A DNA stretch of 64,000 bases from JALZUE01 sp051251725 (GTDB taxonomy: Bacteria > Pseudomonadota > Gammaproteobacteria > Enterobacterales > Alteromonadaceae). The number at the start of each line of letters is the position of its first letter. Positions within the stretch are counted from its first letter, which is position 1. A program made the translations under genes and the position numbers. Below, one piece after another: positions 34,902 through 44,769 of this stretch. A model generated the notes under the pieces. The model was not told the DNA's origin. It made no database searches and was given only the letters and a program-made list of their open reading frames with translations. The stretch covers positions 81,981-145,980 of the forward strand of contig JBPOFN010000005.1 in the NCBI GenBank assembly GCA_051251725.1, given 5' to 3'.

Positions 34902-35234
34902 CTAATTTTCAGTATCGTTTGGATAAGTGCTTTGCCACTCAGTAAAACCACCATCAAGTGAATATACATCAGTAAAATCTTGGCTAATTAGGTATTGTGC
35001 GGCTTGTTGACTCGAAATACCGTGATAACAACAAACCACTGTTGGCGCGTCAAAATCCGCTTCGCGCATAAAGTCAGCTATCGTTTCATTTGTTAAGTGA
35101 ATGGCATTGATGATGCGGTTATTCGTAAATGACGCTAAGTCGCGAATATCTAGGACAACATGGCTTTTGTCAGCCAATACTTGTTTTAATTCATTTACGC
35201 TAAGGTGTTTAAATTGATTTACGTTTTCTGTCAC
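34902..35234 (-). CDS. glpE: Thiosulfate sulfurtransferase GlpE
   Basis: Single-domain rhodanese of 110 residues (E. coli 108). The active-site loop CYHGISS (nucleophile C69) and VLDIRDLASF segment are present. It transfers sulfane sulfur from thiosulfate to an acceptor such as thioredoxin. It forms a glpE-glpG pair; glpR is absent. Confidence 0.94.
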   Translation of the reverse strand: MTENVNQFKHLSVNELKQVLADKSHVVLDIRDLASFTNNRIINAIHLTNETIADFMREADFDAPTVVCCYHGISSQQAAQYLISQDFTDVYSLDGGFTEWQSTYPNDTEN

Positions 35235-35383
35235 AGCAAGTTCCGCACATTGTTCTTTAAAATTGTAGCTAATTTACCATAATCTTTATTTAAACGCCGG
35301 ATAAATTGAATTTACTCAATTCGGCGATGCCTTTATTCGCGACAAACGCTATAATGCCAACAAATTTAGCCTCTAGTAACATC

Positions 35384-36850
35384 ATGAAATATAGCGACTT
35401 ACGAGATTTTATTGCGCAATTAGAAGAACTTGGCGAACTTAAACGCATTAGTACACCCGTTTCTACGCATTTAACCATGACCGAAATTAGTGATCGCACT
35501 TTACGTGCTGAAGGTCCGGCGCTGTTATTTGAAAACCCGATTGGTTCCACGATTCCGGTGTTAACTAATCTTTTTGGTACGCCTAAACGTGTTGCTTTAG
35601 CAATGGGACAAACCAACGTCGCAGCATTACGTGACGTCGGTAAATTACTCGCTATGTTAAAAGAGCCTGAGCCACCAAAAGGCTTACGTGACGCTATGGA
35701 TAAATTACCGCTATATAAACAAGTGCTTAACATGCCAAATAAAGTGTTAAAAAAGGCGCCTTGTCAGCAAGTAATAATTACCGGTGATGACGTCGATTTA
35801 ACTAAGTTACCTATTCAGCATTGTTGGCCGGGCGATATTGCGCCATTGATCACTTGGGGCTTAACTGTCACCAAAGGGCCACATAAAGAACGCCAAAATT
35901 TAGGAATTTATCGTCAGCAATTATTAGGGCCAAATAAATTAATTATGCGCTGGCTTTCTCATCGCGGCGGCGCCTTAGACTTTTATGAATTTAAAAAGCA
36001 ATTTCCTGGTGAAAAATATCCGGTGTCTGTTGCACTTGGCGCTGATCCTGCGACTATTCTTGGCGCAGTAACTCCTGTACCTGATAACTTATCAGAATAT
36101 GCCTTTGCCGGTTTATTACGCGGTAGTAAAACGGAAGTGGTTAAATGTTTAAGTAACGATCTACAAGTTCCTGCTTCAGCAGAAATAGTACTTGAAGGTT
36201 ATATTGACCCTGATGAAATGGCGCCCGAAGGACCTTACGGCGATCATACCGGTTATTATAATGAGGTCGATGACTTTCCCGTTTTTACCGTCACCCATAT
36301 GACTCATCGCAAAGACCCGATTTATCACAGCACTTATACCGGTCGTCCGCCTGATGAACCGGCTATTTTAGGCGTTGCCTTAAATGAAGTGTTTGTACCA
36401 ATTTTACAAAAGCAATTCCCTGAGATTGTTGACTTTTATCTGCCGCCAGAAGGCTGTTCATATCGCGTTGCAATAGTCACTATGAAAAAACAATATCCTG
36501 GTCATGCTAAAAGAGTAATGATGGGGGTTTGGTCGTTCTTGCGTCAATTTATGTACACCAAATTTGTGATTGTTTGTGATGACGACATTAATGCTCGTGA
36601 TTGGAAAGATGTTATTTGGGCGATGACCACTAGAATGGATCCAAGCCGCGATACTACTTTAATTGAAAATACTCCCATTGATTATCTCGACTTTGCCTCA
36701 CCAGTTTCAGGCTTAGGATCAAAAATGGGGATGGATGCTACCAATAAATGGCCTGGTGAAACTAACCGAGAATGGGGTGAACCCATTGTTATGGATGAAG
36801 CCGTGATCAAAGAGGTTGATGAACTTTGGCAAAGCCTCGGCATAGATTAA
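35384..36850 (+). CDS. ubiD: 3-octaprenyl-4-hydroxybenzoate decarboxylase
   Basis: Prenylated-FMN-dependent decarboxylase of ubiquinone synthesis, about 488 residues from ATG 35384. This start is chosen because [22 protein letters not shown] aligns with the E. coli N-terminus, although the frame is open 26 codons further upstream. Diagnostic blocks are [36 protein letters not shown] and [13 protein letters not shown], carrying the prFMN, metal and catalytic Arg/Glu residues. ubiX is not in this window. Confidence 0.96.
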   Translation: MKYSDLRDFIAQLEELGELKRISTPVSTHLTMTEISDRTLRAEGPALLFENPIGSTIPVLTNLFGTPKRVALAMGQTNVAALRDVGKLLAMLKEPEPPKGLRDAMDKLPLYKQVLNMPNKVLKKAPCQQVIITGDDVDLTKLPIQHCWPGDIAPLITWGLTVTKGPHKERQNLGIYRQQLLGPNKLIMRWLSHRGGALDFYEFKKQFPGEKYPVSVALGADPATILGAVTPVPDNLSEYAFAGLLRGSKTEVVKCLSNDLQVPASAEIVLEGYIDPDEMAPEGPYGDHTGYYNEVDDFPVFTVTHMTHRKDPIYHSTYTGRPPDEPAILGVALNEVFVPILQKQFPEIVDFYLPPEGCSYRVAIVTMKKQYPGHAKRVMMGVWSFLRQFMYTKFVIVCDDDINARDWKDVIWAMTTRMDPSRDTTLIENTPIDYLDFASPVSGLGSKMGMDATNKWPGETNREWGEPIVMDEAVIKEVDELWQSLGID

Positions 36851-37042
36851 GGCTGAACATTAACACCTAACATCCAATGGTTTAACTTGATATAATCGCG
36901 CCACGACCGAACAAGTCAGCCGTATTGAGCGTTTAAATTCGCCAGTATCACCTTACTTGTTTCTGATTAATTTATTAATATATAACTGTATTTACCTTTA
37001 TTTCAATAAGCTATAAAGGTAAATGCCGCCATAAGGTTACCA

Positions 37043-37738
37043 ATGAATACAATTACTTGTCAGGTTGAATCGCTGACATCATTAACGCCTTTTATTTATA
37101 AAGTGTTATTAAAGCCTGAGAAAAAAGTTGAATTTATCGCCGGACAATATCTTAATTTTGTCATGAGTGACGAAGATAAACGCCCTTTTTCTATTGCAAG
37201 TTCGCCAACAAGTGAATTAATTGAATTACAAATTGGTGCGTTTGAAGAAAATAGTTATGCCATGCAAGTGATTGAACGCATAAAAAGTAACAGCCAAGTG
37301 ACTATTGAAATGCCATTAGGTAATTCAGGCTTAGTGGCAAGTAGCCAACGTCCGTTATTATTATTAGCTGGCGGCACCGGTTTTTCTTATATTAAATCTA
37401 TGTTTGAACTGCTTGCTGAACAGCAAACAGATAGAGCTGTAATTGTTTATTGGGGCGTGCGTGAGCCTTCTGCTTTGTATGAACTAGAACAAACAGCTAG
37501 CTGTATTAATAGTATCGCTAATGGGAGTTTTATCCCGGTTGTACAAACTCCTGATGACAATTGGCAAGGCCGCACTGGCTTATTGCATCAAGCGGCAATG
37601 GCAGACATTAATGACTTAGCCGCGTACGATATTTATCTCGCTGGCCGCTTTGATATGGTTGGTATTATTCGTGAAGATTTTGTTAAAAAAGGCGCATTAG
37701 TTAAACATATGTATGCTGATGCTTTTGCTTTTATTTAA
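37043..37738 (+). CDS. fre: NAD(P)H-flavin reductase
   Basis: A 231-residue ferredoxin-reductase-fold enzyme that reduces free flavins. FAD/flavin site RPFSIASSP, nucleotide-binding LLLLAGGTGFSYIKSM and the C-terminal DAFAFI match E. coli Fre (233). Reduced FMN from Fre can feed the UbiX/UbiD system, which fits its place after ubiD. The 192-bp gap suggests a separate promoter. Confidence 0.95.
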   Translation: MNTITCQVESLTSLTPFIYKVLLKPEKKVEFIAGQYLNFVMSDEDKRPFSIASSPTSELIELQIGAFEENSYAMQVIERIKSNSQVTIEMPLGNSGLVASSQRPLLLLAGGTGFSYIKSMFELLAEQQTDRAVIVYWGVREPSALYELEQTASCINSIANGSFIPVVQTPDDNWQGRTGLLHQAAMADINDLAAYDIYLAGRFDMVGIIREDFVKKGALVKHMYADAFAFI

Positions 37739-37779
37739 GTTTAGCTTAGCTCTGTTCAGTCAGTGATCAAAGTTTACTC

Positions 37780-37842
37780 ACTTGCAATGCTGTATGACCT
37801 TTCAACAGCATTGCAAGTATGCGAGAGTTAGCCAACTCTCGC
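37780..37842. terminator. Tandem hairpins between convergent fre and diguanylate cyclase genes
   Basis: The first is a perfect 14-bp stem ACTTGCAATGCTGT / ACAGCATTGCAAGT (37780-37793 with 37805-37818). The second is a 9-bp stem GCGAGAGTT / AACTCTCGC (37821-37829 with 37834-37842), which overlaps the stop codon of the minus-strand gene. The second is followed by TATTTTAT on the plus strand. Confidence 0.7.
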
Positions 37843-39972
37843 TATTTTATCCGTTATTCTGACACAATTTCGACCAGCATCTTTCGCCTGATATAAACAT
37901 TCATCAGCAACATGTATCCACTGTAAAACATCAGTAGAAAATGAAGCATCCGCAATAACAGCGCCGAAACTTGCAGTAATTTTAAAAGGGACATTTTGCT
38001 CAGCGACAAAAACTTGCTCTTCAATCGTTACTCTTAGTGTTTCAAGCTTAGTCACTAATGCTGCTGGCGTAATGTAAGGGGCAACAATAATAAATTCTTC
38101 ACCGCCAAAGCGTACTACCATATCACTGCCGCGATCGAAGGCGTGTTTAATTAAGCGAGCAACTTCTACTAAACATTTATCACCGGTTAAATGTCCATAA
38201 TTGTCATTTAGTTTTTTAAAGAAATCTAAATCAACCATCACTAATGCCATTAACGCAGTATTACGGTCAGCTGACTTTTGCACCATGGCAAAATTATCAT
38301 CTAAATAACGGCGATTATGAACCTGCGTTAAACCGTCAAAAAGCGCTAATTTTTCTAATTTTTGATTGGCTTCATTAAGCTCTTTTGTCCGCTCAATCAC
38401 TCTTTCTTCAAGTAACTCTTGATAGTTATATAGCGTATTCCGGTTACTGACTATTTCTTCATATAAGTGCACAACTTCTTTACTAGCACTTAATTTACTC
38501 GGCATTTTTTGCTCTTTTTGTTTGCTTAATTGGCCAATTATAAAATGAATAGGCTTAGTTAACCTGCGACCATATTGATCAGCAAAATAAGTGGTCACAA
38601 TTAAAGTAAAAAATAAAATAATAAAAACCGATAAATATTCGCTTTTTATATGATTGGCAGACGATAAGCCTGCTATTAAAGAATAAACTTGCCAACCATT
38701 GGCTGTTGCCACCATTTGATAGAGATAGCGCTGGTTATTAACCGTCGGCAATATGAGCTCATGTTCTATATTCTTGACTTGTTGATGATTAAAAGGCGCT
38801 AAGGTTACTAGTTTCAGCCTGGGTGATGCTGAAATCACTCGTCCTTTTTGATCAACAATAACCGTACTAACAGGTAATTCATTTATTTTTGCTGACGGTA
38901 AGCTTTTCAATAACTGTAAATCTAACAATGCATCAACAACGTATTGTTCACTCTTGTTGGTTTTGGAAATAAAATTTTGATTCATTGTCAGAAAAAGAAA
39001 GTCATCCTCCGCTGACCAATGAACATTATTCGCATCATTAGATTGGGCAGCTAACGATACTTGCTTATTTTGACTACCCTGCCCAAATGCATATTTCACA
39101 TCACCCTCTAAATCAGCTAGATAAACCGCTTTAAAATCAGGGTAAGAAAGTAAAAATTTATTTATGACAAAATCATAATATTGCGGTGGTGAAGCGCTCA
39201 ACCATTCACTGGCAAACTCAACGCCTTTTTCATTTTTGTCATAATAGAAGTCGATAACGTCGGCAATGTTTTGGCTATTATCTAATAACGATTTATCGAC
39301 CAAATTTTTAGCACTTTGAATAAAGTGATTACTGATAAATAAAGTTGCAGTGAATAACGCCGTAGTGGTAACAAAAACTAACGAATAGACTACTTTTGCC
39401 CGTAATGTACGATGCGATGAAGATTGATGACGCCAAGTAATATGCAGCTTTTCATTAAAAACAAACATCAAAAAACAAGCAATACTGGTATACCACAAGC
39501 CATTAAAGCCCTGTTTAAACACCGTAAATAAATCAGCGGTACTAAAGTCAGCAACTTGAAACCAGATAATCAACATGGTTAACGGCATACCAATGGCCAG
39601 CCAATAAACCATATCCGCAATTAAAACATACCACCCCTTGGAACGCATGGTCGAGATAAACCAAGCTTCAAGGCCAAAGGTTAAAAAACCCCACGGATGA
39701 CCAAAAATAAAATAAACCGGGATTAAAGTAATAATTGCGGCAACTAAAGTGTATTTAGGCAATAAATGCATCGCCACAAACACAAAAGCCGCGTTCCCTA
39801 AAATTAAATTTATTTCAGGTAATACGGGGATCGGGATACTATTAATTAACGCTCCAATCACCCCCATAAAAATGGCAAAAGACCAAGCTTTAGCCTGATT
39901 TTTTTCGTTAACGGTTGATGGCGGCGCCTGATTTACTGAATCTTTTTTCAACACTGACATTGACGTAGTCAA
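37828..39972 (-). CDS. Membrane-bound diguanylate cyclase with periplasmic sensor
   Basis: A 714-residue protein. The N-terminal membrane domain has about six helices (about 30-200). A seventh helix leads to a periplasmic Cache-like sensor (about 225-445), then another helix, a HAMP-like/coiled segment and a C-terminal GGDEF domain. The active site is RFGGEEF, and an inhibitory I-site RGSD lies five residues before it, so product-feedback control by c-di-GMP is expected. No EAL domain. It makes c-di-GMP in response to an unknown external signal. It is the gene immediately downstream of hemY, 20 bp on, so it may be co-transcribed with the hem genes. Confidence 0.93.
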   Translation of the reverse strand: MTTSMSVLKKDSVNQAPPSTVNEKNQAKAWSFAIFMGVIGALINSIPIPVLPEINLILGNAAFVFVAMHLLPKYTLVAAIITLIPVYFIFGHPWGFLTFGLEAWFISTMRSKGWYVLIADMVYWLAIGMPLTMLIIWFQVADFSTADLFTVFKQGFNGLWYTSIACFLMFVFNEKLHITWRHQSSSHRTLRAKVVYSLVFVTTTALFTATLFISNHFIQSAKNLVDKSLLDNSQNIADVIDFYYDKNEKGVEFASEWLSASPPQYYDFVINKFLLSYPDFKAVYLADLEGDVKYAFGQGSQNKQVSLAAQSNDANNVHWSAEDDFLFLTMNQNFISKTNKSEQYVVDALLDLQLLKSLPSAKINELPVSTVIVDQKGRVISASPRLKLVTLAPFNHQQVKNIEHELILPTVNNQRYLYQMVATANGWQVYSLIAGLSSANHIKSEYLSVFIILFFTLIVTTYFADQYGRRLTKPIHFIIGQLSKQKEQKMPSKLSASKEVVHLYEEIVSNRNTLYNYQELLEERVIERTKELNEANQKLEKLALFDGLTQVHNRRYLDDNFAMVQKSADRNTALMALVMVDLDFFKKLNDNYGHLTGDKCLVEVARLIKHAFDRGSDMVVRFGGEEFIIVAPYITPAALVTKLETLRVTIEEQVFVAEQNVPFKITASFGAVIADASFSTDVLQWIHVADECLYQAKDAGRNCVRITDKIARVG

Positions 39973-39992
39973 CCCTAAACTTATTCTGCAGA

Positions 39993-41165
39993 TTATTGGA
40001 GTAAAAGCTGGTTAGCTTGTTGGTATTCTTGTTTCGCGATTAAAGCTTTGGCATAAAATAAGCGGTCTTGTTGATCAAAGCCTTGATCAAGCTTTAACAA
40101 GCTCGCATATGCTTTTACTGCCATATCGTATTGATGGCAAGTGTAAGCAAGGAATCCCAAACATCCTAACCACTTTACGCTGTGCGGATCTTTATGAAGG
40201 TGCTTTTGAGCTTCGTTTAATAAGCTGTCAACATTATTCAATGGCAACTCACGAATGCGCTTTAAGTAGTCAGCATCCGCGTTAAATTTAAAGCTCGGCA
40301 GCAGGTATTCTTCAAGCTTGTTGTTCAAACCGTGTTGCGCTAATACGTAACAATAAGCAAAAACCACTTCTTGCTGCTGTTTTAGCTTTTTAGTAATCGA
40401 CAACCAATATTTTTCTAATTGCGCTTGCCCACCGGTTTTTAGCAAATGTGAAAAATGGCCTAAAAAGGCTTGCTGACACCAGCGATTGATTTTTACTTGG
40501 GTGATGTTTTTATCTTTCAGGGCTTTTGGTAAATATTCAATCACATGTTCAAAGCGCTGCTCAATCAGGCTTAACTCGATTTCAAGTGAAAATAAGCGGT
40601 AATCGTGGCCGATATGCTTATGATATTCATCGATTAACGAACGTGCTTTTTGATAATTCTTTAATTGCAACTGCTGCGAAATAATCACTAATATTTGCAC
40701 TAAACTGTCTTTCAAGACCTCAGGATTTTGTACTAAGCAGTCTAAATAGTATTCAGTTTTAGCCGATAATTTTTGCTTATGAGCAGCATCCGCAGCCAAA
40801 GCATAGCCACTTTGCGGCATCACTTCATACTCAGCACTTTTACTTAATAGTTGCTCAGCTTGTTGGTAATCCCCAAGTAGATAAGCCGCTATACCTTGAT
40901 TAAATTGGCGCTCAGCTTTTCTTCGGCCAGCAAAGGTAATTTTGCGCCACGTACCTTGGCCCAATTTAAAGCCGCCTCGTAATAATTTTAACGACAGCAA
41001 TAAAGTAATAAATAAAACCAGTAGAAATATCCCAGCAGTAACCACGGTTGATTCAACAGTAAAGTCGCCGAACGCAATTAAAATATAGCCTTTTTCACCG
41101 ATCAGATAAGGGCTAACGGCAATTGCTAGAAAGAATAAAACAATAATAATTAACAGCCGTTTCAT
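39993..41165 (-). CDS. hemY: HemY protein
   Basis: A 390-residue inner-membrane protein with two N-terminal helices (about 4-22 and 40-61) and a TPR-rich cytoplasmic C-terminal part (AERQFNQGIAAYLLGDYQQAEQLLSKSAE). It is the proteobacterial HemY of the hemCDXY operon, unrelated to Gram-positive protoporphyrinogen oxidase HemY. It is thought to act in late heme synthesis or its organisation. It overlaps hemX by 4 bp. Confidence 0.93.
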   Translation of the reverse strand: MKRLLIIIVLFFLAIAVSPYLIGEKGYILIAFGDFTVESTVVTAGIFLLVLFITLLLSLKLLRGGFKLGQGTWRKITFAGRRKAERQFNQGIAAYLLGDYQQAEQLLSKSAEYEVMPQSGYALAADAAHKQKLSAKTEYYLDCLVQNPEVLKDSLVQILVIISQQLQLKNYQKARSLIDEYHKHIGHDYRLFSLEIELSLIEQRFEHVIEYLPKALKDKNITQVKINRWCQQAFLGHFSHLLKTGGQAQLEKYWLSITKKLKQQQEVVFAYCYVLAQHGLNNKLEEYLLPSFKFNADADYLKRIRELPLNNVDSLLNEAQKHLHKDPHSVKWLGCLGFLAYTCHQYDMAVKAYASLLKLDQGFDQQDRLFYAKALIAKQEYQQANQLLLQ

Positions 41166-42511
41166 ATAACTGCCTCAGCTGATTGACTTGCTTGCTCTAT
41201 TGCTTCTTGTGGCGCAGCTGAGCTCTCATTAACCGCATCAGGGTCTTCATCAGGCTGATTAATTACTGGTGATTGCTCGCGATAACTTTGGTTCAGGATC
41301 ACTTGTTGAATTTCAGCTAAAGCAGTTAATTCAGCAGGATACTCAATAAAAACCCGTTCGCTTTTTAAATTTTCAACACTTTGATAAAAACTTTGATTCG
41401 CGGGTTCGTCCATATCAAAATAGGTTACTAACCAAGCTTGTACATCCGCTAAAGTTTGCTGATATAACTGGCTTTGTCCTTTTGTTGCTGCCCATTGCGT
41501 TTGTTGTAATTTCAATTTTAAATTCGCGACTAAATTTTGTTTTTGTACCGGGGTTAGTAGCGGCTCAACATTGGCACTTCTTCGGCGGACAGTTATAAAG
41601 TCACCTAAAAAGCGCTGCCAGGTTTTATTTAAATTTTCTTGCCAATCATCGGTGTTATCTGACAATTCAAAATTTTCGCTTATGTGCTCAGCATCAGGCA
41701 CATAGGCAAGCGCTAAGGGTAATTTATCGATCTGACTTGCTAAGCCCATTAAGGTTAATATCACTTCTTCAGTATTTATGACCGGTAATGATTTCAGCAT
41801 CTCAATATCTTGATGTAATAATGTTCTAACCGCTAAAAACTTCGGATTTTTTAATTCTTTTAAGCGCTGATCAGCATCTTGTAATAAGGCAATAGCCGCT
41901 TGCGTGTCTTTTTCTAACCAAATGGTTCGACCCGCAACACGCACTAAATATTCAGCTTCATGGATTAACCAATCGGTTGGTTTAGTGGCATTTAAGCGAT
42001 CTACGGTTTTTTGTAATTTATCAATCGTGTTTTTATTATCAGCCGCAATGCCAGTACTTAATTGTTGTAATTGCTGCTCAAATAAACGCTGCTGATTCTT
42101 TAGCAGTTGCTTAGTCTCGGCTTGTAAATTCTGCTTAGTTTCAGCTTGTTTAGTAAGTAATTGTTGGGCTGCTTGTTGTTCAACCTTTTTTAACATCGCA
42201 TTACTAAAAGTTACTTGCTGCTTTTCAAACCATAAGTAGCCAAACACTATTGTTGCGATGGCAAACAAAGATAATAAAAACGCTAGTACCGCTATTTTCG
42301 AGACTGGCGTTTTAGGCACGCGCCGAGCGGGTATTGGTTTTTTTACTTGTGGCTGAACCGGAGATTTATCCACCGCTGGTTTACTGCTAGCGGCGCTTGA
42401 TTTGACACTAGCGGGATCCGCCGAGGTCGCCGATACCTGCGCTTTTTCATCAGCATTGGCATTGCTTATTGGCTTATCATTTTGATCTGATTGCAACTTA
42501 TTGTCGGTCAT
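41162..42511 (-). CDS. hemX: HemX, uroporphyrinogen-III C-methyltransferase-like membrane protein
   Basis: A 449-residue protein: a disordered Ser/Ala/Pro/Lys-rich N-terminus (about 1-75), one transmembrane helix (about 77-97), a Gln/Lys-rich coiled coil (about 110-170) and the HemX domain with DWLIHEAEYLVRVAGRTIWLEKD. Despite the annotation usually given, no SAM methyltransferase motif is visible; role is probably structural with HemY. It overlaps hemD by 14 bp. Confidence 0.92.
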   Translation of the reverse strand: MTDNKLQSDQNDKPISNANADEKAQVSATSADPASVKSSAASSKPAVDKSPVQPQVKKPIPARRVPKTPVSKIAVLAFLLSLFAIATIVFGYLWFEKQQVTFSNAMLKKVEQQAAQQLLTKQAETKQNLQAETKQLLKNQQRLFEQQLQQLSTGIAADNKNTIDKLQKTVDRLNATKPTDWLIHEAEYLVRVAGRTIWLEKDTQAAIALLQDADQRLKELKNPKFLAVRTLLHQDIEMLKSLPVINTEEVILTLMGLASQIDKLPLALAYVPDAEHISENFELSDNTDDWQENLNKTWQRFLGDFITVRRRSANVEPLLTPVQKQNLVANLKLKLQQTQWAATKGQSQLYQQTLADVQAWLVTYFDMDEPANQSFYQSVENLKSERVFIEYPAELTALAEIQQVILNQSYREQSPVINQPDEDPDAVNESSAAPQEAIEQASQSAEAVI

Positions 42512-43268
42512 CTTGTTTTTCCATTTCGATAATCGCTGTTAATAATCGTTGATTATCGGCACCTTGTGCAGTTAATACGTGTGATAATTCTAATTGTTTG
42601 GCTCGGTTGGCAATACGTGCGCTTGCCACCACCCAACAACAAGATTTTTGCCAATAGTTTTCAGGCCTTACCAGCAAATTTACCATGTTTTCTAACAGAG
42701 AAACACTAGTAATAACAATACAATTTATTGCTGATTCGCGCCAATAATCGATTTCATTTGGCGTCGGTTGTCGCCATTTTCGTTGATAACTTTGTCCGTA
42801 GCGAACAATCGCCCCTTTTGCTTTCAGCGCATTGAATAACAACTCGCGGCCATCATCACCGCGAATCAACACAACTGGCTGCTGACGAACGTCTGCTAAC
42901 TCAGGTAAAGCTAACACGCCTTCACTGTCTTGGCGTGTGGGCGACAGCGCAACCACACCAATATTTTTTAATGCCTGTTGGGTCGCTTTACCAACGGCGA
43001 TTACCAGCCGATATTGCCAAGTATTTACCGCAACTATTTGCGCCGCAAATTCAACGGCAGCAACACTGACAAAAATAAGTATAGACTGAGAGTTATCAGT
43101 AAGTAAGGACTTGCAAAGCGAAGTAGAGGAATTTTTTTGATAAGAAAATAAGGCACAAGGCTGGGCATTAATTTGCTGCTGATTCAGTAACTCAACTAAA
43201 GCACTCCCATTGGGCTCAGGTCGAGTTACTAAAACATTTATTTTCGAGGCTAAATTAGCTTTGCTCAT
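42498..43268 (-). CDS. hemD: Uroporphyrinogen-III synthase
   Basis: A 256-residue two-domain enzyme that cyclises hydroxymethylbilane with inversion of ring D. Sequence conservation in this family is low; recognised by [45 protein letters not shown] and [15 protein letters not shown] and by overlap with hemC (14 bp). Confidence 0.93.
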   Translation of the reverse strand: MSKANLASKINVLVTRPEPNGSALVELLNQQQINAQPCALFSYQKNSSTSLCKSLLTDNSQSILIFVSVAAVEFAAQIVAVNTWQYRLVIAVGKATQQALKNIGVVALSPTRQDSEGVLALPELADVRQQPVVLIRGDDGRELLFNALKAKGAIVRYGQSYQRKWRQPTPNEIDYWRESAINCIVITSVSLLENMVNLLVRPENYWQKSCCWVVASARIANRAKQLELSHVLTAQGADNQRLLTAIIEMEKQDDRQ

Positions 43269-44184
43269 AAACCGCTTTTAAGATTTCATGTGCGCCTTGT
43301 GCTAAAAGCTTATCTGCTAACTGTTGGCCTAAGGTTTCCGCTTGACTAACATCACCTGAGACTTGATCTTGAATAATTTGGCTGCCGTCAATTGCCCCAA
43401 CTAATCCACGTAAATGCAAAGTGCTTTCATTAATTTCAGCGTAACTGCCAATTGGCACTTGGCAACCGCCTTCAAGCGCGCGGTTCATTGCACGTTCAGC
43501 TAAAACACGAATACGGGTTGTTTGGCATTCTAATGGGGCTAATAACTTTTTAATACGCCCATCATCAACCCGACATTCAATCCCGACAGCTCCTTGACCA
43601 TTCGCTGGCAACATCATTTCAGGGGCAATGTATTGGCGAATACGTGCCGGCATTTCTAATCGAATTAGACCTGCAGCCGCTAGAATAATGGCGTCATATT
43701 CGCCATCATCTAATTTACGTAAACGGGTATTAACATTGCCGCGTAAATCGCGAATATCAAGATCCGGGCGCATTGCTTTAATTTGACACTGACGACGTAA
43801 GCTTGAAGTGCCAACAATCGCGCCTTGCGGTAAGTTTTCTAATGCTTGGTATTTATTAGAAACAAAGGCGTCTCGCGGATCTTCACGCGGACAAATAACT
43901 TCTAATCCTAAACCTTCAGGAAATTCAACCGGTACATCTTTCATCGAATGTACGGCGATATCAGCGCGATTTTCCATCATCGCCACTTCTAATTCTTTAA
44001 CAAATAAGCCTTTACCACCAACTTTGGCTAAAGGCGTGTCTAAAATCACATCGCCTTTAGTCATCATAGGAACTAATTCAACCATTAAATTAGGATGAAA
44101 ATGTTCCAGTTTGGCTTTTACATATTCAGCTTGCCAGAGCGCTAACGCACTTTTTCGCGTTGCTATACGAACAATATTAGTCAT
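43255..44184 (-). CDS. hemC: Hydroxymethylbilane synthase
   Basis: Porphobilinogen deaminase, 309 residues, joining four porphobilinogens. Clear blocks are [17 protein letters not shown], the aspartate loop in [52 protein letters not shown] and the dipyrromethane-cofactor cysteine in EGGCQVPIG. First gene of hemCDXY. Confidence 0.98.
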   Translation of the reverse strand: MTNIVRIATRKSALALWQAEYVKAKLEHFHPNLMVELVPMMTKGDVILDTPLAKVGGKGLFVKELEVAMMENRADIAVHSMKDVPVEFPEGLGLEVICPREDPRDAFVSNKYQALENLPQGAIVGTSSLRRQCQIKAMRPDLDIRDLRGNVNTRLRKLDDGEYDAIILAAAGLIRLEMPARIRQYIAPEMMLPANGQGAVGIECRVDDGRIKKLLAPLECQTTRIRVLAERAMNRALEGGCQVPIGSYAEINESTLHLRGLVGAIDGSQIIQDQVSGDVSQAETLGQQLADKLLAQGAHEILKAVYEQS

Positions 44185-44198
44185 GAAGTTCTCTTCGG

Positions 44199-44519
44199 TT
44201 ATTGAGCCGAAAGGCTGATAGTTTCATCGGCTTGTTTACTAACCGCAGCTGAAATAAATTGCCAAAATTCGCCGCCGCCGCGGTTATCTTGCCAAAGGCC
44301 ATCAATCAATTCGAAATGATGACCATTAAATTTCGTGGCAACCCAAATTTGATGTAATGGCGCTTGTTTATTAAGAATAATTTTAGTGCCATTTTTAAAG
44401 GTTAAGGTCAGCATGCCGCTGGCACCTTCATAATCAATATCAACACCGCACTCTTCTATTGCTTCTTCAACGGCTAACAACAATTCTTCAGCAATTAAAT
44501 TATATTCGCTATCATTCAT
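44199..44519 (-). CDS. cyaY: Iron-sulfur cluster regulator CyaY (frataxin)
   Basis: Bacterial frataxin, 106 residues. The acidic first helix ([21 protein letters not shown]) and the beta-sheet [29 protein letters not shown] are typical. It binds iron and modulates IscS. It lies upstream of hemC on the same strand, 14 bp apart, and is divergent from lptM, as in E. coli. Confidence 0.96.
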   Translation of the reverse strand: MNDSEYNLIAEELLLAVEEAIEECGVDIDYEGASGMLTLTFKNGTKIILNKQAPLHQIWVATKFNGHHFELIDGLWQDNRGGGEFWQFISAAVSKQADETISLSAQ

Positions 44520-44614
44520 GAACTTTCCTTTAAAACTTTGTCAATTGAGTGCAATTCTGGCTATCCATAGGATTATAAAACGACTATCATGTGAAGCAAA
44601 TCGTTAATCTCTTT

Positions 44615-44767
44615 ATGTGTGCACAAAAATTGAAATATTTCGTGAGTCTACTTGTTATTGTAACCCTAACTGGCTGTGGCTTGAAAGGATCTTTATACGA
44701 AACACCCACTAAGCCAATTAACGGACAAACATCTCAAGCACAAACCGTAGAAAAACAGGAAAAATAG
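44615..44767 (+). CDS. lptM: LPS-assembly lipoprotein LptM (YifL)
   Basis: A 50-residue lipoprotein. A hydrophobic leader ends in the lipobox LTGC (lipidated C21) and is followed by GLKGSLYE-TP, the conserved GLKGPLY-like segment of YifL/LptM. LptM stabilises the LptDE outer-membrane LPS translocon. Position between cyaY and lysA/dapF matches the conserved locus. Its TAG stop is 2 bp before the lysA GTG, so they are co-transcribed. Confidence 0.9.
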   Translation: MCAQKLKYFVSLLVIVTLTGCGLKGSLYETPTKPINGQTSQAQTVEKQEK

Positions 44768-44769
44768 CC

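Noticed and set aside
35290..35733. 147-codon minus-strand ORF opposite the 5' end of ubiD
   Set aside because: Shadow of the strongly conserved ubiD frame; the product is Ser/Arg-rich and nonsensical.
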